Part shown: piece after piece, positions 40,102-49,166 of the stretch
Layout of the letters: every line of letters begins with the position of its first letter
Position numbering within the stretch: the first letter of the stretch is position 1
From: Steroidobacter gossypii
Lineage (GTDB): Bacteria > Pseudomonadota > Gammaproteobacteria > Steroidobacterales > Steroidobacteraceae
Direction of reading: 5' to 3'
Assembly: GCF_016801985.1 (NCBI RefSeq)
Contig: NZ_JAEVLS010000003.1
Coordinates: forward strand, 496,001 to 560,000
Length of the DNA: 64,000 bases
Made by a program: the position numbers and the translations under genes
The notes under the pieces: model-generated
Seen by the model: only the letters and a program-made list of their open reading frames with translations
Database searches by the model: none
Told to the model about the DNA's origin: nothing

Positions 40102-40546
40102 CGCGGATGTGACTTTCATGGCGCGCGCCATCGAACTGGCGCGCCAGGCTGAAGGCGCGGGCGAGGTTCCCGTCGGGGCGGTGATCGTCAAGGACGGCGT
40201 CATCGTCGGCGAAGGCTGGAATCGACCCATCAGCACCAACGATCCGACCGCGCACGCCGAGATCATCGCGCTGCGAGCCGCTGCGCAGAATCTCTCGACC
40301 TATCGACTGCTGGACACCACGCTCTATGTAACATTGGAGCCGTGCGCCATGTGCGCCGGCGCGATGGTTCATGCCCGGGTGAAACGTCTGGTGTACGCCG
40401 CCACCGACCCGCGGGCCGGCGCGTCCGGCTCGATCTTCAACATCACCCAACATCCGGTCCTGAACCATCGGCTGGAATGTGAAGGCGGCGTGCTCGGCGA
40501 GGATTGCGCGGCCCTGCTCAGGGCGTTTTTCGTCGCGCGGCGCTGA
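40091..40546 (+). CDS. tadA: tRNA-specific adenosine deaminase TadA
   Basis: A 151-residue deaminase that converts A34 of tRNA-Arg(ACG) to inosine. The zinc and proton-shuttle motif is HAE at 55-57 and the second motif PCAMC covers C85 and C88; GEVPVGAVIV and ARVKRLVYAATDPRAGASGS are family blocks. ATG 40091 overlaps the carbonic anhydrase gene by 11 bases, with only a weak ribosome-binding site, consistent with translational coupling. An alternative ATG at 40118 would remove part of the first helix. Confidence 0.92.
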   Translation: MACDADVTFMARAIELARQAEGAGEVPVGAVIVKDGVIVGEGWNRPISTNDPTAHAEIIALRAAAQNLSTYRLLDTTLYVTLEPCAMCAGAMVHARVKRLVYAATDPRAGASGSIFNITQHPVLNHRLECEGGVLGEDCAALLRAFFVARR

Positions 40547-40636
40547 GCGCTTTTTGCGGTAATATAGCTGTCAGCCAGCCCCGGTTCGCACCGAACCTCA
40601 GCCAGCCAGATCCGTTCAGGAACGCTGGAGACCACA

Positions 40637-42736
40637 ATGCGAATCGGAGTCAGAAGGGCCGTGGCGCTGGCCGTCGCCACCGCCAGTGGCGCAAGTTACG
40701 CCCAATCCCCCACAGATCTGGCCGGGCAGACGCTCGAAACCCTGGTGATCACCGCCAAGCGCGCCGATCGCGTCAGCAAGGGCGCCACCGGTCTGGACAT
40801 GGATATTGCCGAGACGCCGCAATCCATCAGTGTGGTGAGCGCCGAGCAGATGAACGACTTCGGCGCCGACGACATCAACGAAGCGTTGCGGCTGGTGACC
40901 GGCATCAACGTCGAGGAATGGGAAACCAACCGCACCAACTACATGGCGCGCGGTTTCGAAATCAAGAACACTCAGGTCGACGGCGTCGGCCTGCCCAACG
41001 ACTGGGGCATCGTTCACGGCGCCATGGATTCCTTCGGCTACGAAAAGATCGAAGTGATTCGCGGCGCCAACGGCTTGCTGACCGGCGTGGGCAATTCCTC
41101 CGGCACCATCAACTATGTTCGCAAGCGTCCCACCAACTCTGCCCAGGGCAGCATCGGATTGAGCGCCGGCTCGTTCGAGCAGCGAAGGGTCGAGGCCGAC
41201 TATTCGACGCCGTTCACCGCCGATGGCAAGTGGGCGGGTCGGCTGGTGGTCGCAAGCGAAGATCAAGATTCCTATGTGCGCGGCCTGAGCAACGATCGCA
41301 CCTTCGTTTACGGCGTGGTGGACGGTCAGCTCGGTGAGCGCTCCACGTTGACGCTCGGCGCGTCCTACCAGGATGCGAACACCGATGGAAATATGTGGGG
41401 CGCGCTGGTGCTGGCATACACCGATGGCACCCAGGCCGAGTTCGGCCGCAGCGCGTCGACCGCGCTCGATTGGACGTTCTGGGACACCGAGAACACCACG
41501 GCGTTCGCCGAATATACCTTCGCGCTCGCCGACGCCTGGGACTTGAAGCTCACTTATAACTATCGCAAGTACCAGGACGACAGCAAGTTGTTCTTCGCCT
41601 TCACCAACGAAGGCATCGATCGCGAGACCGGCCTGGGACTGTGGGGCTTTCCGGGCAGCTGGCCCACCGAGGACGAGGCGCACATGTTCGAGCTGTCCTT
41701 GAGCGGCAGGTTCGAGCTGTTCGGCCGCGAGCACGAGGCGATGCTCGGCCTCAATCACTCGAGCAGCGAACATCTGCAATTGTTCCGGCCCGTGGATGTG
41801 AACGATCCCGCCTGGGGCGAGCTGCCGCCGTTTCCTTATCCGGGCGACGCCTTCGCCGAGCCGGTGTGGGGCGCGGCCCAAGTGGACAGCCGCACAGAGC
41901 AGACGCTCAAGCGCGCCTTCGGCGCGACGCGTTTCAACGTCACCGACAAGCTGCGCGCCATCGTCGGCTTCAACTATTCCGAGTATCAGCGCGACGGTCA
42001 TCAGAGCCTGGTGCTGTTCGATCAGCGCGAAAGCGAGCTCAGCCCGTACGCCGGTCTGACGTACCAGCTGCTCGGCAATCTCATGGTCTACGGCAGCTAC
42101 TCGGATATCTATCAGCCGCAGGACCAGTACGACATCAACGATCGCTATCTGGTGGCCTCCAAGGGCTTGAACTACGAAGTGGGCCTGAAGGCCGAATGGC
42201 TCGATGAGCGCTTGCTGACCACCCTGGCGCTGTTCGAAGCCGAGCAGGAAGATCTGGCCACTTTCGCCGGTCAGCACCCGGACGGGCAGTACTACTACGA
42301 AGGCGTCGATGTGAATTCCAGGGGCATCGAACTGGAGGTCGTGGGTCGCATCGGTGAGCATGTCAATCTGGTGCTCGGCTATACCACGCTGCAGCTCGAA
42401 GACGAGCAGGATCAGGATGTCTACGAGTGGGTGCCCCGCCGAACCGCGAACATCGCGTTGAGCGCGCGTCTGCCCAGCTTCACGGCGCTGTCGTTCGGCG
42501 TGAATGGCCGCTGGCAAAGCGACATCTCCAAGCTGGATGAGTACACCAACGTGGTCATCCGGCAGGACAGCTACACGACGCTCAATGCGTTCGCGCGGTG
42601 GGATGTCACGCAGAATCTGCACGTGCGGGCGAACGTGCGCAATATCACGGATGAGAAGTACATCACCAGCTTGTATCAGGTGGGCTATTACGCCGCGCCC
42701 CGCAACTACGAGTTCGGCGTGGGCTACAAATTTTAG
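40637..42736 (+). CDS. TonB-dependent siderophore-type receptor
   Basis: A 699-residue outer-membrane receptor with a signal peptide (MRIGVRRAVALAVATASGAS, cleaved after SYA). It has a TonB-box-like LETLVITAK, a plug containing IAETPQSISVVSAEQMNDFG and EKIEVIRGANGLLTGVGNSS typical of FhuE/FoxA-like ferric-siderophore receptors, and a 22-strand barrel ending in YEFGVGYKF. ATG 40637 follows GGAG. No siderophore synthesis genes are adjacent and no convincing Fur box was seen upstream. It probably imports xenosiderophores, but the barrel cannot name the ligand. Confidence 0.9.
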   Translation: MRIGVRRAVALAVATASGASYAQSPTDLAGQTLETLVITAKRADRVSKGATGLDMDIAETPQSISVVSAEQMNDFGADDINEALRLVTGINVEEWETNRTNYMARGFEIKNTQVDGVGLPNDWGIVHGAMDSFGYEKIEVIRGANGLLTGVGNSSGTINYVRKRPTNSAQGSIGLSAGSFEQRRVEADYSTPFTADGKWAGRLVVASEDQDSYVRGLSNDRTFVYGVVDGQLGERSTLTLGASYQDANTDGNMWGALVLAYTDGTQAEFGRSASTALDWTFWDTENTTAFAEYTFALADAWDLKLTYNYRKYQDDSKLFFAFTNEGIDRETGLGLWGFPGSWPTEDEAHMFELSLSGRFELFGREHEAMLGLNHSSSEHLQLFRPVDVNDPAWGELPPFPYPGDAFAEPVWGAAQVDSRTEQTLKRAFGATRFNVTDKLRAIVGFNYSEYQRDGHQSLVLFDQRESELSPYAGLTYQLLGNLMVYGSYSDIYQPQDQYDINDRYLVASKGLNYEVGLKAEWLDERLLTTLALFEAEQEDLATFAGQHPDGQYYYEGVDVNSRGIELEVVGRIGEHVNLVLGYTTLQLEDEQDQDVYEWVPRRTANIALSARLPSFTALSFGVNGRWQSDISKLDEYTNVVIRQDSYTTLNAFARWDVTQNLHVRANVRNITDEKYITSLYQVGYYAAPRNYEFGVGYKF

Positions 42737-42746
42737 TATGGCTGAC

Positions 42747-42771
42747 GCGGAGCGGCGTCATGCCGCTCCGC
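42747..42771. terminator. bidirectional terminator between siderophore receptor and LysR
   Basis: GCGGAGCGGC (42747-42756) and GCCGCTCCGC (42762-42771) form a perfect ten-pair stem with a five-base loop, followed on the plus strand by TTGCTTC. It sits between convergent stops 40 bases apart. Confidence 0.65.
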
Positions 42772-42776
42772 TTGCT

Positions 42777-43982
42777 TCATCCCAGTTGTTGCGCGGTCTC
42801 GCGCAGAATTGTAAGCAGGCGCCCCTGCGTCTGAGTCGGACGCCAGTCCTCCCGCACGGTCAATCCAATGTTTCGTACGACTGTGCCTGCCGGGTGCTGC
42901 AGGCACACCAACATGCCGGCTTGCAGCTCGTAGTGAACCTGGTTGTTCGATGACAGCATCATGTGATCGCCTTCCATGAGGAAGGCGCGCGCCGCGCCCA
43001 GCGAATTGCATTCGATGAACCTTTGTGGCGGCTCGATGCCGAGATCGTTGAACAACGCGTCGAAATGCACACGCAAAGGCGAGGTGGCGCGCGGTGCGAT
43101 CCAGGGATAGCTCGACAAATCGGCGGCGGTGAGCTTGCGGCGCCTGGCCAATGGATGCTGGGCGCGAACCACGATCGACAAAGGATCGTCGAACAGGTGC
43201 TCCTGAACGATGCCGGCGCTGATGCGCAGATCGCGCAATGCGCCGATCAGAAAATCGGCCTGGCCGGATTGAAGCGCGGCGAGCAAATGCTCGTAGGTGC
43301 CTTCCATGATGGAGACCGCATGTTCCGCGTGCTCGCGCGTGAATTGAATCAGCGCGCTGGGCAGCAGGAAACTGCGGGCGAGCGGCATCGCGCCGATGAC
43401 GGTGCTGCCGGACTCGCGACCGCGCAGTGCATCGATGTCCGCCTGCGCTTGTGAGATCTCTACGAAAGCTCGATGAGCCCGGCGCGAAAGTTTCTCCGCC
43501 TCGCGTGTCGGCACGACGCCGTAGCTGGTCTTCTCGAACAGCGTTGCGCCCAATGTTTGCTCCAACGTCCGCGCAGCGCGATGCATGGTGGGCTGGGATA
43601 CGCCACTTGCGCGGGCGGCATGGGTGAAGTTACGGAACTCGACGAGCTTGGTCAGCGAGGCCAGCTGGGCGCCGCTCACGCGTCGAAACAGTTGCTCGCG
43701 CTCGGCGGTGCTCTGTTCAACTTTCGCCAGCTCCTGGATTCCGTCTCGGAGCTGGCCGAGCGCCCGCGCGATACGATCCGCACAGATTGCGCCGGCCGGC
43801 GTCGGCTGCATGCCCGAGCTGGTTCGAGTGAACAGCGATGCGCCGAAATACCGCTCGATGGCGGCAATCGCCTGGGTGACCGCCGATTGTGTCAGATGCA
43901 TGTTCATGGCTGCGGCGCTGATGCTGCCGCTCAGCACGACTTCGTGGAAGGCCTGCAGGTGGCGTAGATTGGGTATTGCCAT
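42777..43982 (-). CDS. LysR-type regulator with two tandem N-terminal HTH domains
   Basis: 401 residues, about 100 more than a usual LysR protein. The extra length is a second DNA-binding domain: HTH1 at about 5-64 (LRHLQAFHEVVLSGSISAAA, then SAVTQAIAAIERYFGASLFT) and HTH2 at about 106-165 (LASLTKLVEFRNFTHAARAS, then PTMHRAARTLEQTLGATLFE). A normal effector-binding domain follows from about residue 193. It diverges from an aromatic-acid transporter and lies two genes before the protocatechuate operon, so it is the best candidate regulator of both. Possible sites are the CTATAGC-N5-CTAATA motifs at 44014 and 45378. Effector unknown. Confidence 0.88.
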   Translation of the reverse strand: MAIPNLRHLQAFHEVVLSGSISAAAMNMHLTQSAVTQAIAAIERYFGASLFTRTSSGMQPTPAGAICADRIARALGQLRDGIQELAKVEQSTAEREQLFRRVSGAQLASLTKLVEFRNFTHAARASGVSQPTMHRAARTLEQTLGATLFEKTSYGVVPTREAEKLSRRAHRAFVEISQAQADIDALRGRESGSTVIGAMPLARSFLLPSALIQFTREHAEHAVSIMEGTYEHLLAALQSGQADFLIGALRDLRISAGIVQEHLFDDPLSIVVRAQHPLARRRKLTAADLSSYPWIAPRATSPLRVHFDALFNDLGIEPPQRFIECNSLGAARAFLMEGDHMMLSSNNQVHYELQAGMLVCLQHPAGTVVRNIGLTVREDWRPTQTQGRLLTILRETAQQLG

Positions 43983-44013
43983 GGTCCGAGCGTGGCTGCG
44001 ATTGCCCTGACCA

Positions 44014-44031
44014 CTATAGCAATCTCTAATA
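44014..44031. promoter_or_regulatory. shared motif, copy 1 (before aromatic-acid transporter)
   Basis: CTATAGC-N5-CTAATA lies in the divergent gap between the tandem-HTH LysR gene and the transporter, 131 bases before the transporter start. All 13 fixed bases recur at 45378. The AT-rich imperfect dyad (TATAG/CTAATA) resembles a LysR-type box. Confidence 0.5.
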
Positions 44032-44161
44032 CCACGACGCGACTTTGAATAGGTGCCTGGCGCGCCGTTGCCACAGAATGATCAGTGGGGCAGGCCGCCG
44101 AGTTCTGTCGCAGGGAACAAAACCGGCTCGCGGCCCGCGAGTCATCAGCTGGGGGATTGCA

Positions 44162-45370
44162 ATGCTTCAAGAGCGGACCGCGCTCGTCCAGGCGCCCAAC
44201 GTGGTCATCACGGTGGCGCTGTGCTTCCTCGTCGCCGTGGTAGAAGGTTTCGATATCCAGGCGATGGGCGTGGCCGCGCCGCGGCTGGCGCCGCAGTTCG
44301 GCTTCAACCCTGCGGAAATGGGCTGGATTTTCGCCATCAGCAACATCGGCCTGGTGATCGGCGCGAGCTGCGGCGGCTGGCTGGCCGACCGGGTGGGTCG
44401 CAAGCCGGTTTTCATCGGCGCGGTGGTGTCGTTCGGCATCTTCACCTTGCTCACCTCTCTGGTCGGCACGTTCTGGGCGTTTTTCGTGGTGCGTTTTTGC
44501 GCCGGGCTGGGCTTCGGCGCCGCGCTGCCCAACATGATGGCGCTCGCGGCCGAAGTGAGCGCGCCGGAGAAGCGAGCCTCGACCGCCGCCGTCATGTTTT
44601 GCGGCATGCCGCTGGGCGGTGGCACGTCGGCGCTGTTGACCCAGTTGCTGCCGCCGGATTTCGATTGGCGCGTGTTGTTCGAGATTGGCGGCATCCTGCC
44701 GCTGCTGCTGGCCCCGGCGATCTATTTCCTGATGCCCGAAACCCTCGACAAGAGCAGCCTCGCGGGCAAGCCACGCACCAACGTGTTCGCGGCGTTGTTT
44801 GCCGACGGCCGCACGCCCGTGACGTTGCTGCTGTGGCTGGCCTTCCTGCCGACACTGTTGATTCTCTATCTCATCTTGAACTGGCTGCCGACCCTGGTGG
44901 TGGCCAACGGGCTGGATCGCTCGGTCGCGCCACAAGCGTCGCTGGCCTTCAACTTTGCGAGCGTGGCCGGCGCGCTGGTGTTCGGCAAAATGGTGGATCG
45001 ACTGGATACGCGCTGGCCGATGGTCTCGGCGTATCTCGGCTTGATCGTTTCCTTGATTGCTCTCAGCGCTGCGAGCGGCCTGGAAATGACATTGCTATTG
45101 AGCGGCGCGGCGGGATTCTTCCTGCTCGGCGCGAATTACGCGTTATACGGCGTCGCGGCCACTTATTACCCGAAGAGCGTGCGAGGCACCGGCTCCGGCG
45201 CGAGCGTTGCCGTCGGTCGCGTCGGCTCCTTCGTCGGTCCGCTGTTGGCAGGCATGTTGCTGGGATCGGGCATGAGCGCGAGCGGCGTCGTGCAATACAT
45301 GGTCCCGGTGGCTGCGCTCGCGGGCGCGGCGGTGTTGGGCTTGAGCTTTTTCCGACGGCCGGCGGAGTGA
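44162..45370 (+). CDS. MFS transporter, aromatic acid:H+ symporter (AAHS) family
   Basis: A 402-residue twelve-helix permease. GFDIQAMGVAAP in the first helix carries the Asp essential in PcaK-like aromatic acid symporters, and GWLADRVGRKPVFIG is the cytoplasmic loop 2-3 signature. ATG 44162 follows GGGGG at eight bases; the frame to 44045 is overlap. Placed between a LysR gene and the lig operon, it most likely imports protocatechuate, 4-hydroxybenzoate or a related acid. It shares an upstream motif with the lig operon, suggesting joint induction. Confidence 0.88.
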   Translation: MLQERTALVQAPNVVITVALCFLVAVVEGFDIQAMGVAAPRLAPQFGFNPAEMGWIFAISNIGLVIGASCGGWLADRVGRKPVFIGAVVSFGIFTLLTSLVGTFWAFFVVRFCAGLGFGAALPNMMALAAEVSAPEKRASTAAVMFCGMPLGGGTSALLTQLLPPDFDWRVLFEIGGILPLLLAPAIYFLMPETLDKSSLAGKPRTNVFAALFADGRTPVTLLLWLAFLPTLLILYLILNWLPTLVVANGLDRSVAPQASLAFNFASVAGALVFGKMVDRLDTRWPMVSAYLGLIVSLIALSAASGLEMTLLLSGAAGFFLLGANYALYGVAATYYPKSVRGTGSGASVAVGRVGSFVGPLLAGMLLGSGMSASGVVQYMVPVAALAGAAVLGLSFFRRPAE

Positions 45371-45377
45371 TGCAGCT

Positions 45378-45395
45378 CTATAGCGTTCCCTAATA
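45378..45395. promoter_or_regulatory. shared motif, copy 2 (before ligK operon)
   Basis: A second exact CTATAGC-N5-CTAATA, eight bases after the transporter stop and 67 bases before ligK, the first gene of the nine-gene operon. It suggests an independent promoter region here, bound by the same regulator as copy 1. Confidence 0.5.
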
Positions 45396-45461
45396 GCCTG
45401 GCGAGAAATTGAATTGGCCGGGCAGGGCAGGCTGGCGCGACACTTGAGCGTGGAGGATGAA

Positions 45462-46145
45462 ATGTCAGTGGTAGTCACAAAGATTCAGCGGGCCGAGCGT
45501 CGTGTGATCGATGGATTGGCCGAGTCCGGGGTCGCGACCGTGCACGAGGCGCAAGGCCGCACCGGTCTGCTGGCGCCGTACATGCGTCCGATTTACGCCG
45601 GCGCACGCATTGCTGGATCGGCCGTCACTGTAAGCATTCCGCCGGGCGACAACTGGATGATCCACGTCGCCGTCGAGCAGTGCAGTGAAGGTGACATCCT
45701 GGTGGTCGCGCCGACCTCGGCCTCTGATACGGGCTACTTCGGCGAGTTGCTGGCGTGCTCGCTCATGGCGCGCGGCGTGCGCGGGCTCATCATCGAAGCC
45801 GGGGTTCGCGACGTGAAAGATCTGACCGCTATCGGCTTTCCGGTCTGGTCGAAGTTCGTGTCCGCCCAGGGCACGGTCAAAGAAACATTGGGCAGCGTCA
45901 ACGTGCCCATCGTGTGCGCCGGCGCCGCGATCAAGCCCGGCGACGTCATCGTCGCCGACGATGACGGCGTGTGTGTCGTGCCACGCGAGAAGGCGGCGAG
46001 CGTGCTGGAAGCATCGACTGCGCGCGAGAAGAAGGAAGCGGGCGTGCGTGCGCGGCTCAAAGCCGGCGAGCTCGGCCTGGACATCTATGGCATGCGTCAG
46101 CGGCTGGCGGAGAAAGGTCTGAAGTACGTCGATTCGCTGGAATGA
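45462..46145 (+). CDS. ligK: 4-carboxy-4-hydroxy-2-oxoadipate aldolase/oxaloacetate decarboxylase
   Basis: A 227-residue class II aldolase of the RraA-like fold. It splits 4-carboxy-4-hydroxy-2-oxoadipate into pyruvate and oxaloacetate, the last step of protocatechuate 4,5-cleavage, and usually also decarboxylates oxaloacetate. Key residues sit in [20 protein letters not shown] and [11 protein letters not shown], the Arg-Asp pair binding substrate and divalent metal. ATG 45462 follows GGAGG at six bases. It is the first gene of the nine-gene operon, four bases before ligU. Confidence 0.92.
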   Translation: MSVVVTKIQRAERRVIDGLAESGVATVHEAQGRTGLLAPYMRPIYAGARIAGSAVTVSIPPGDNWMIHVAVEQCSEGDILVVAPTSASDTGYFGELLACSLMARGVRGLIIEAGVRDVKDLTAIGFPVWSKFVSAQGTVKETLGSVNVPIVCAGAAIKPGDVIVADDDGVCVVPREKAASVLEASTAREKKEAGVRARLKAGELGLDIYGMRQRLAEKGLKYVDSLE

Positions 46146-46149
46146 CGCC

Positions 46150-47241
46150 ATGCTGAAGTCGATTCCTTGCACCTTGATGCGCGGTGGCACCTCGAAGGGG
46201 TTGTACTTCCACGAGCGTGACCTCCCTGCCGAGCGCGAACGTCGCGATCGACTGCTGCTGGCGGCGATGGGCTCGCCGGACGTGCGGCAGATCGACGGCG
46301 TCGGCGGTGCGCATCCGCTGACGAGCAAGGTCGCGATCATTCGCAAATCGACCGTTGGTCACGCCGATGTGGACTATCTGTTCCTGCAAGTGGTGGTCGA
46401 CAAGGCCGAGGTCAGCGACAGCCAGAACTGCGGCAACATCCTCGCCGGCGTCGGGCCTTGGGCCATCGAGCAGGGACTCGTGCCCATCCACGGCGATGTG
46501 ACGCCGGTGCGCATTCACATGTTGAACACGGCGAGCATTGCAGTGGCTCACGTGCCGACGCCGAACGGCGCCGTTGAGTACGAAGGCGAGGCGCGCATCG
46601 ACGGCGTGCCCGGCACTGCCGCAGCCATTCCTCTGGAATTCCTGGACGTGGCGGGATCGAGTTGCGGGTCGTTGTTGCCCACCGGCTCGGCGGTCGATGA
46701 GATCGACGGCGTGTCGGTGACCTGTATCGATAACGGCATGCCGGTCGTCGTGCTGCGCGCTGGAGACTTTGGCGTCTCTGGCGATGAAACACCCGAGCAG
46801 CTGGAGAGCAACGCGACGTTGAAGTCCAGGATCGAAGCGATCCGGCTTGCGGTCGGCCCTCGCATGAACCTGGGCGATGTCACCAGGAAGACAGTTCCCA
46901 AGATGTGCCTGGTGTCTGCGCCCCGTCAGGGAGGCGCGATTTCGACTCGCACCTTCATCCCGCATCGGGTGCATGAAAGCATCGGCGTATTGGGCGCCGT
47001 GAGTGTCGCCACGGCCTGCGTCATCCCCGGCTCGGTGGCCGCGGAAGTCACGAAGCTTCAAGGCGACGGGGCCGCCAAGCGCATCGAGGTCGAGCATCCG
47101 ACGGGATTCTTCACGGTCGATATCGAAGTCGAAATCGATGCCGGCAAGATCGACGTGCGTCGCTCTGCGCTGTTGCGCACGGCGCGCAAGCTCATGAGTG
47201 GCGAAGTGTTCGTGCCCGGCGCGCTGTGGAGCGGCTCATGA
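46150..47241 (+). CDS. ligU: 4-oxalomesaconate isomerase/tautomerase, PrpF family
   Basis: A 363-residue PrpF-family protein with a diaminopimelate-epimerase-like fold. MRGGTSKGLYF, VGGAHPLTSKVAII and SDSQNCGNILAGVGPWAIEQ are family signatures, the Cys and Lys providing acid-base chemistry. In protocatechuate and gallate catabolism this enzyme isomerises 4-oxalomesaconate to the form hydrated by LigJ (LigU makes the 1,3-allylic shift; GalD is the tautomerase counterpart). It overlaps the next gene by four bases. The position between ligK and ligJ supports the role. Confidence 0.88.
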   Translation: MLKSIPCTLMRGGTSKGLYFHERDLPAERERRDRLLLAAMGSPDVRQIDGVGGAHPLTSKVAIIRKSTVGHADVDYLFLQVVVDKAEVSDSQNCGNILAGVGPWAIEQGLVPIHGDVTPVRIHMLNTASIAVAHVPTPNGAVEYEGEARIDGVPGTAAAIPLEFLDVAGSSCGSLLPTGSAVDEIDGVSVTCIDNGMPVVVLRAGDFGVSGDETPEQLESNATLKSRIEAIRLAVGPRMNLGDVTRKTVPKMCLVSAPRQGGAISTRTFIPHRVHESIGVLGAVSVATACVIPGSVAAEVTKLQGDGAAKRIEVEHPTGFFTVDIEVEIDAGKIDVRRSALLRTARKLMSGEVFVPGALWSGS

Positions 47242-48131
47242 GCGCGATCCAACGGATTTGCCTGCTGGGCTTCGGCGAAGTCGGGCAGACGCTGGCATCG
47301 GATTTCCGTGCGGCGGGCGTGACTCGGCTCGTTGCATTCGACCTGCTGTTTCAGGATCCGCAAAGCGCATGCTCGCAGGCGGCGAAAGCGGCCGATGTGC
47401 GTATGGCAGCGAGCGCTGCTGAAGCCGCGGCCGAGGCGGATTTGATCATCAGCGCCGTAACCGCCGCTCAGGATCTCGCCGCCGCTCGCTCCGTCGCAGG
47501 CGCGGTCAAGCCGGGCGGATATTTCCTCGATGTGAATTCGGTCTCGCCCGGTGTGAAGGCCCAGGCGGCGGATCTGATCGATGTCGGCGGCGCGCGCTAT
47601 GTCGAGGCCGCCATCATGTCGCCCATCTCGCCCAAGCGCGTCGGCTCGCCGATGCTGTTCGGCGGTAAACACGCGGAGCAGTTTCTGCCACTCGCGCAGC
47701 AGCTGGGTTTCACTGGCGCACGGTTCTTTTCCGATCAGATCGGTCGGGCCTCCGCGGCCAAGATGTGTCGCAGCGTGATGATAAAAGGCATGGAGTCTCT
47801 GCTGACCGAGTCGCTGCTCGCCGCGCGTCACTACGGTGTGGAGGCCACGGTGATCGATTCGCTGCGGAATCTGTTCCCGGCCGCCGATTGGTCGGCCCTG
47901 GCGCGCTACATGATCTCGCGCTCGCTGATTCACGGTCGCCGCCGAGCCGAGGAGATGCGCGAAGTCGCACAAACCGTGCGTGAAGCGGGCATGCAACCCC
48001 ACATGAGCGCGGCGTCGGCGCAGCGCCAGGATTGGGCCGCGGCGTATCGTGACGCGGCCGCGATCGAAGACCTCGAACCGATGCTGGATGCGGTGCTGGC
48101 GCGCGCCCACGCAGAGAACACGGCGGAGTAA
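47238..48131 (+). CDS. NAD(P)-dependent oxidoreductase with DUF1932 C-terminal domain
   Basis: A 297-residue beta-hydroxyacid-dehydrogenase-like protein. The Rossmann motif GFGEVGQTLA is at about residues 11-20, and VKPGGYFLDVNSVSPGVK is a substrate-loop counterpart. The DUF1932 domain follows: ARYMISRSLIHGRRRAEEM and VREAGMQPHMSAASAQR. A lysine in ASAAKMCRSVMIKGMES matches the catalytic Lys of the 6-phosphogluconate/hydroxyisobutyrate dehydrogenase group. It is coupled to ligU (ATGA overlap) and five bases before ligJ, yet no step of the classical pathway needs it. It may reduce or oxidise a side product or open a branch. Reaction unknown. Confidence 0.82.
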   Translation: MSAIQRICLLGFGEVGQTLASDFRAAGVTRLVAFDLLFQDPQSACSQAAKAADVRMAASAAEAAAEADLIISAVTAAQDLAAARSVAGAVKPGGYFLDVNSVSPGVKAQAADLIDVGGARYVEAAIMSPISPKRVGSPMLFGGKHAEQFLPLAQQLGFTGARFFSDQIGRASAAKMCRSVMIKGMESLLTESLLAARHYGVEATVIDSLRNLFPAADWSALARYMISRSLIHGRRRAEEMREVAQTVREAGMQPHMSAASAQRQDWAAAYRDAAAIEDLEPMLDAVLARAHAENTAE

Positions 48132-48136
48132 ACGTC

Positions 48137-49162
48137 ATGCTGATTATCGATTGTCACGGTCACTACACGACTGCGCCCGATGCGCACCAGAAGTTTCGCG
48201 ATCAGCAGCTGGCGCGGCTGAAGGACCCTTTAGCGCCGTCGCCGACGCCCGCTCGCATCAGCGACGATGAGATCCGCGAGACCATCGAGAAGAACCAGCT
48301 CAAGTTGCAAAGGGAGCGCGGCGCCGATATCACGATCTTCTCGCCACGCGCCTCGGCCATGGCGCACCACGTGGGCGATGAGGAGGTCTCGCAGCAGTGG
48401 ACGCGCGCCTGTAACGATCTGATCAAGCGCGTGGTCGATCTGTATCCGCAGAACTTCGTGGGCGTGTGTCAGCTGCCGCAATCGCCAGGCGTGCCCATCT
48501 CGCATTCGGTGAGCGAGCTGGAGCGGTGCGTGAAGGAGCTGGGCTTCGTGGGCTGCAATCTGAATCCCGATCCGTCCGGCGGTCATTGGAACGCGCCGCC
48601 GCTCACCGACAAACATTGGTATCCGTTCTACGAGAAGATGGTCGAGCTCGACGTGCCGGCCATGATTCACGTGTCGGCGTCATGCAATCCCAACTTTCAT
48701 GCCACCGGCGCGCACTACATCAACGCCGACACCACGGCGTTCATGCAATTCATTCAAGGCGACCTGTTCAAGGATTTTCCAACCTTGCGGTTCATCATTC
48801 CGCACGGTGGCGGCGCGGTGCCGTATCACTGGGGTCGCTATCGCGGTCTTGCGGACATGCTCAAGCGCCCGCCGCTGGATCAGCACGTGATGAAGAACGT
48901 GTTCTTCGACACCTGCGTGTATCACCAGCCCGGCATTGACCTGCTGGTGAAGGTCATCGACATCGAGAATATTCTGTTCGGCTCGGAGATGGTCGGCGCG
49001 GTGCGTGGCATCGATCCGCAGACCGGGCACTACTTCGACGACACCAAGCGTTACATCGACGCCTTGAGCATCCCGGAGGCCGACAAGCGTCGCATCTTCG
49101 AAGGCAATGCGCGGCGCGTGTTCCCCAAGTTGGACGCGATTCTGCGGGCGCGAGGTCAATAA
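48137..49162 (+). CDS. ligJ: 4-oxalomesaconate hydratase
   Basis: A 341-residue member of the amidohydrolase superfamily that hydrates the oxalomesaconate isomer to 4-carboxy-4-hydroxy-2-oxoadipate. Metal ligands begin with H7 and H9 in IDCHGHY; MIHVSASCNPNFH, FIIPHGGGAVPYHWGRYRG and LFGSEMVGAVRG supply the remaining histidine and acidic residues. The length equals that of the characterised LigJ proteins. It lies five bases after the DUF1932 gene and four bases before ligI. Confidence 0.93.
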   Translation: MLIIDCHGHYTTAPDAHQKFRDQQLARLKDPLAPSPTPARISDDEIRETIEKNQLKLQRERGADITIFSPRASAMAHHVGDEEVSQQWTRACNDLIKRVVDLYPQNFVGVCQLPQSPGVPISHSVSELERCVKELGFVGCNLNPDPSGGHWNAPPLTDKHWYPFYEKMVELDVPAMIHVSASCNPNFHATGAHYINADTTAFMQFIQGDLFKDFPTLRFIIPHGGGAVPYHWGRYRGLADMLKRPPLDQHVMKNVFFDTCVYHQPGIDLLVKVIDIENILFGSEMVGAVRGIDPQTGHYFDDTKRYIDALSIPEADKRRIFEGNARRVFPKLDAILRARGQ

Positions 49163-49166
49163 GCTC

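Noticed and set aside
40547..40636. Fur box before the siderophore receptor
   Set aside because: The gap has an AT-rich TAATAT but no recognisable GATAAT-type dyad, so iron control is not claimed.
40616..42622. 668-residue minus-strand frame opposite the siderophore receptor
   Set aside because: Antisense shadow; no initiation signal and no family features.
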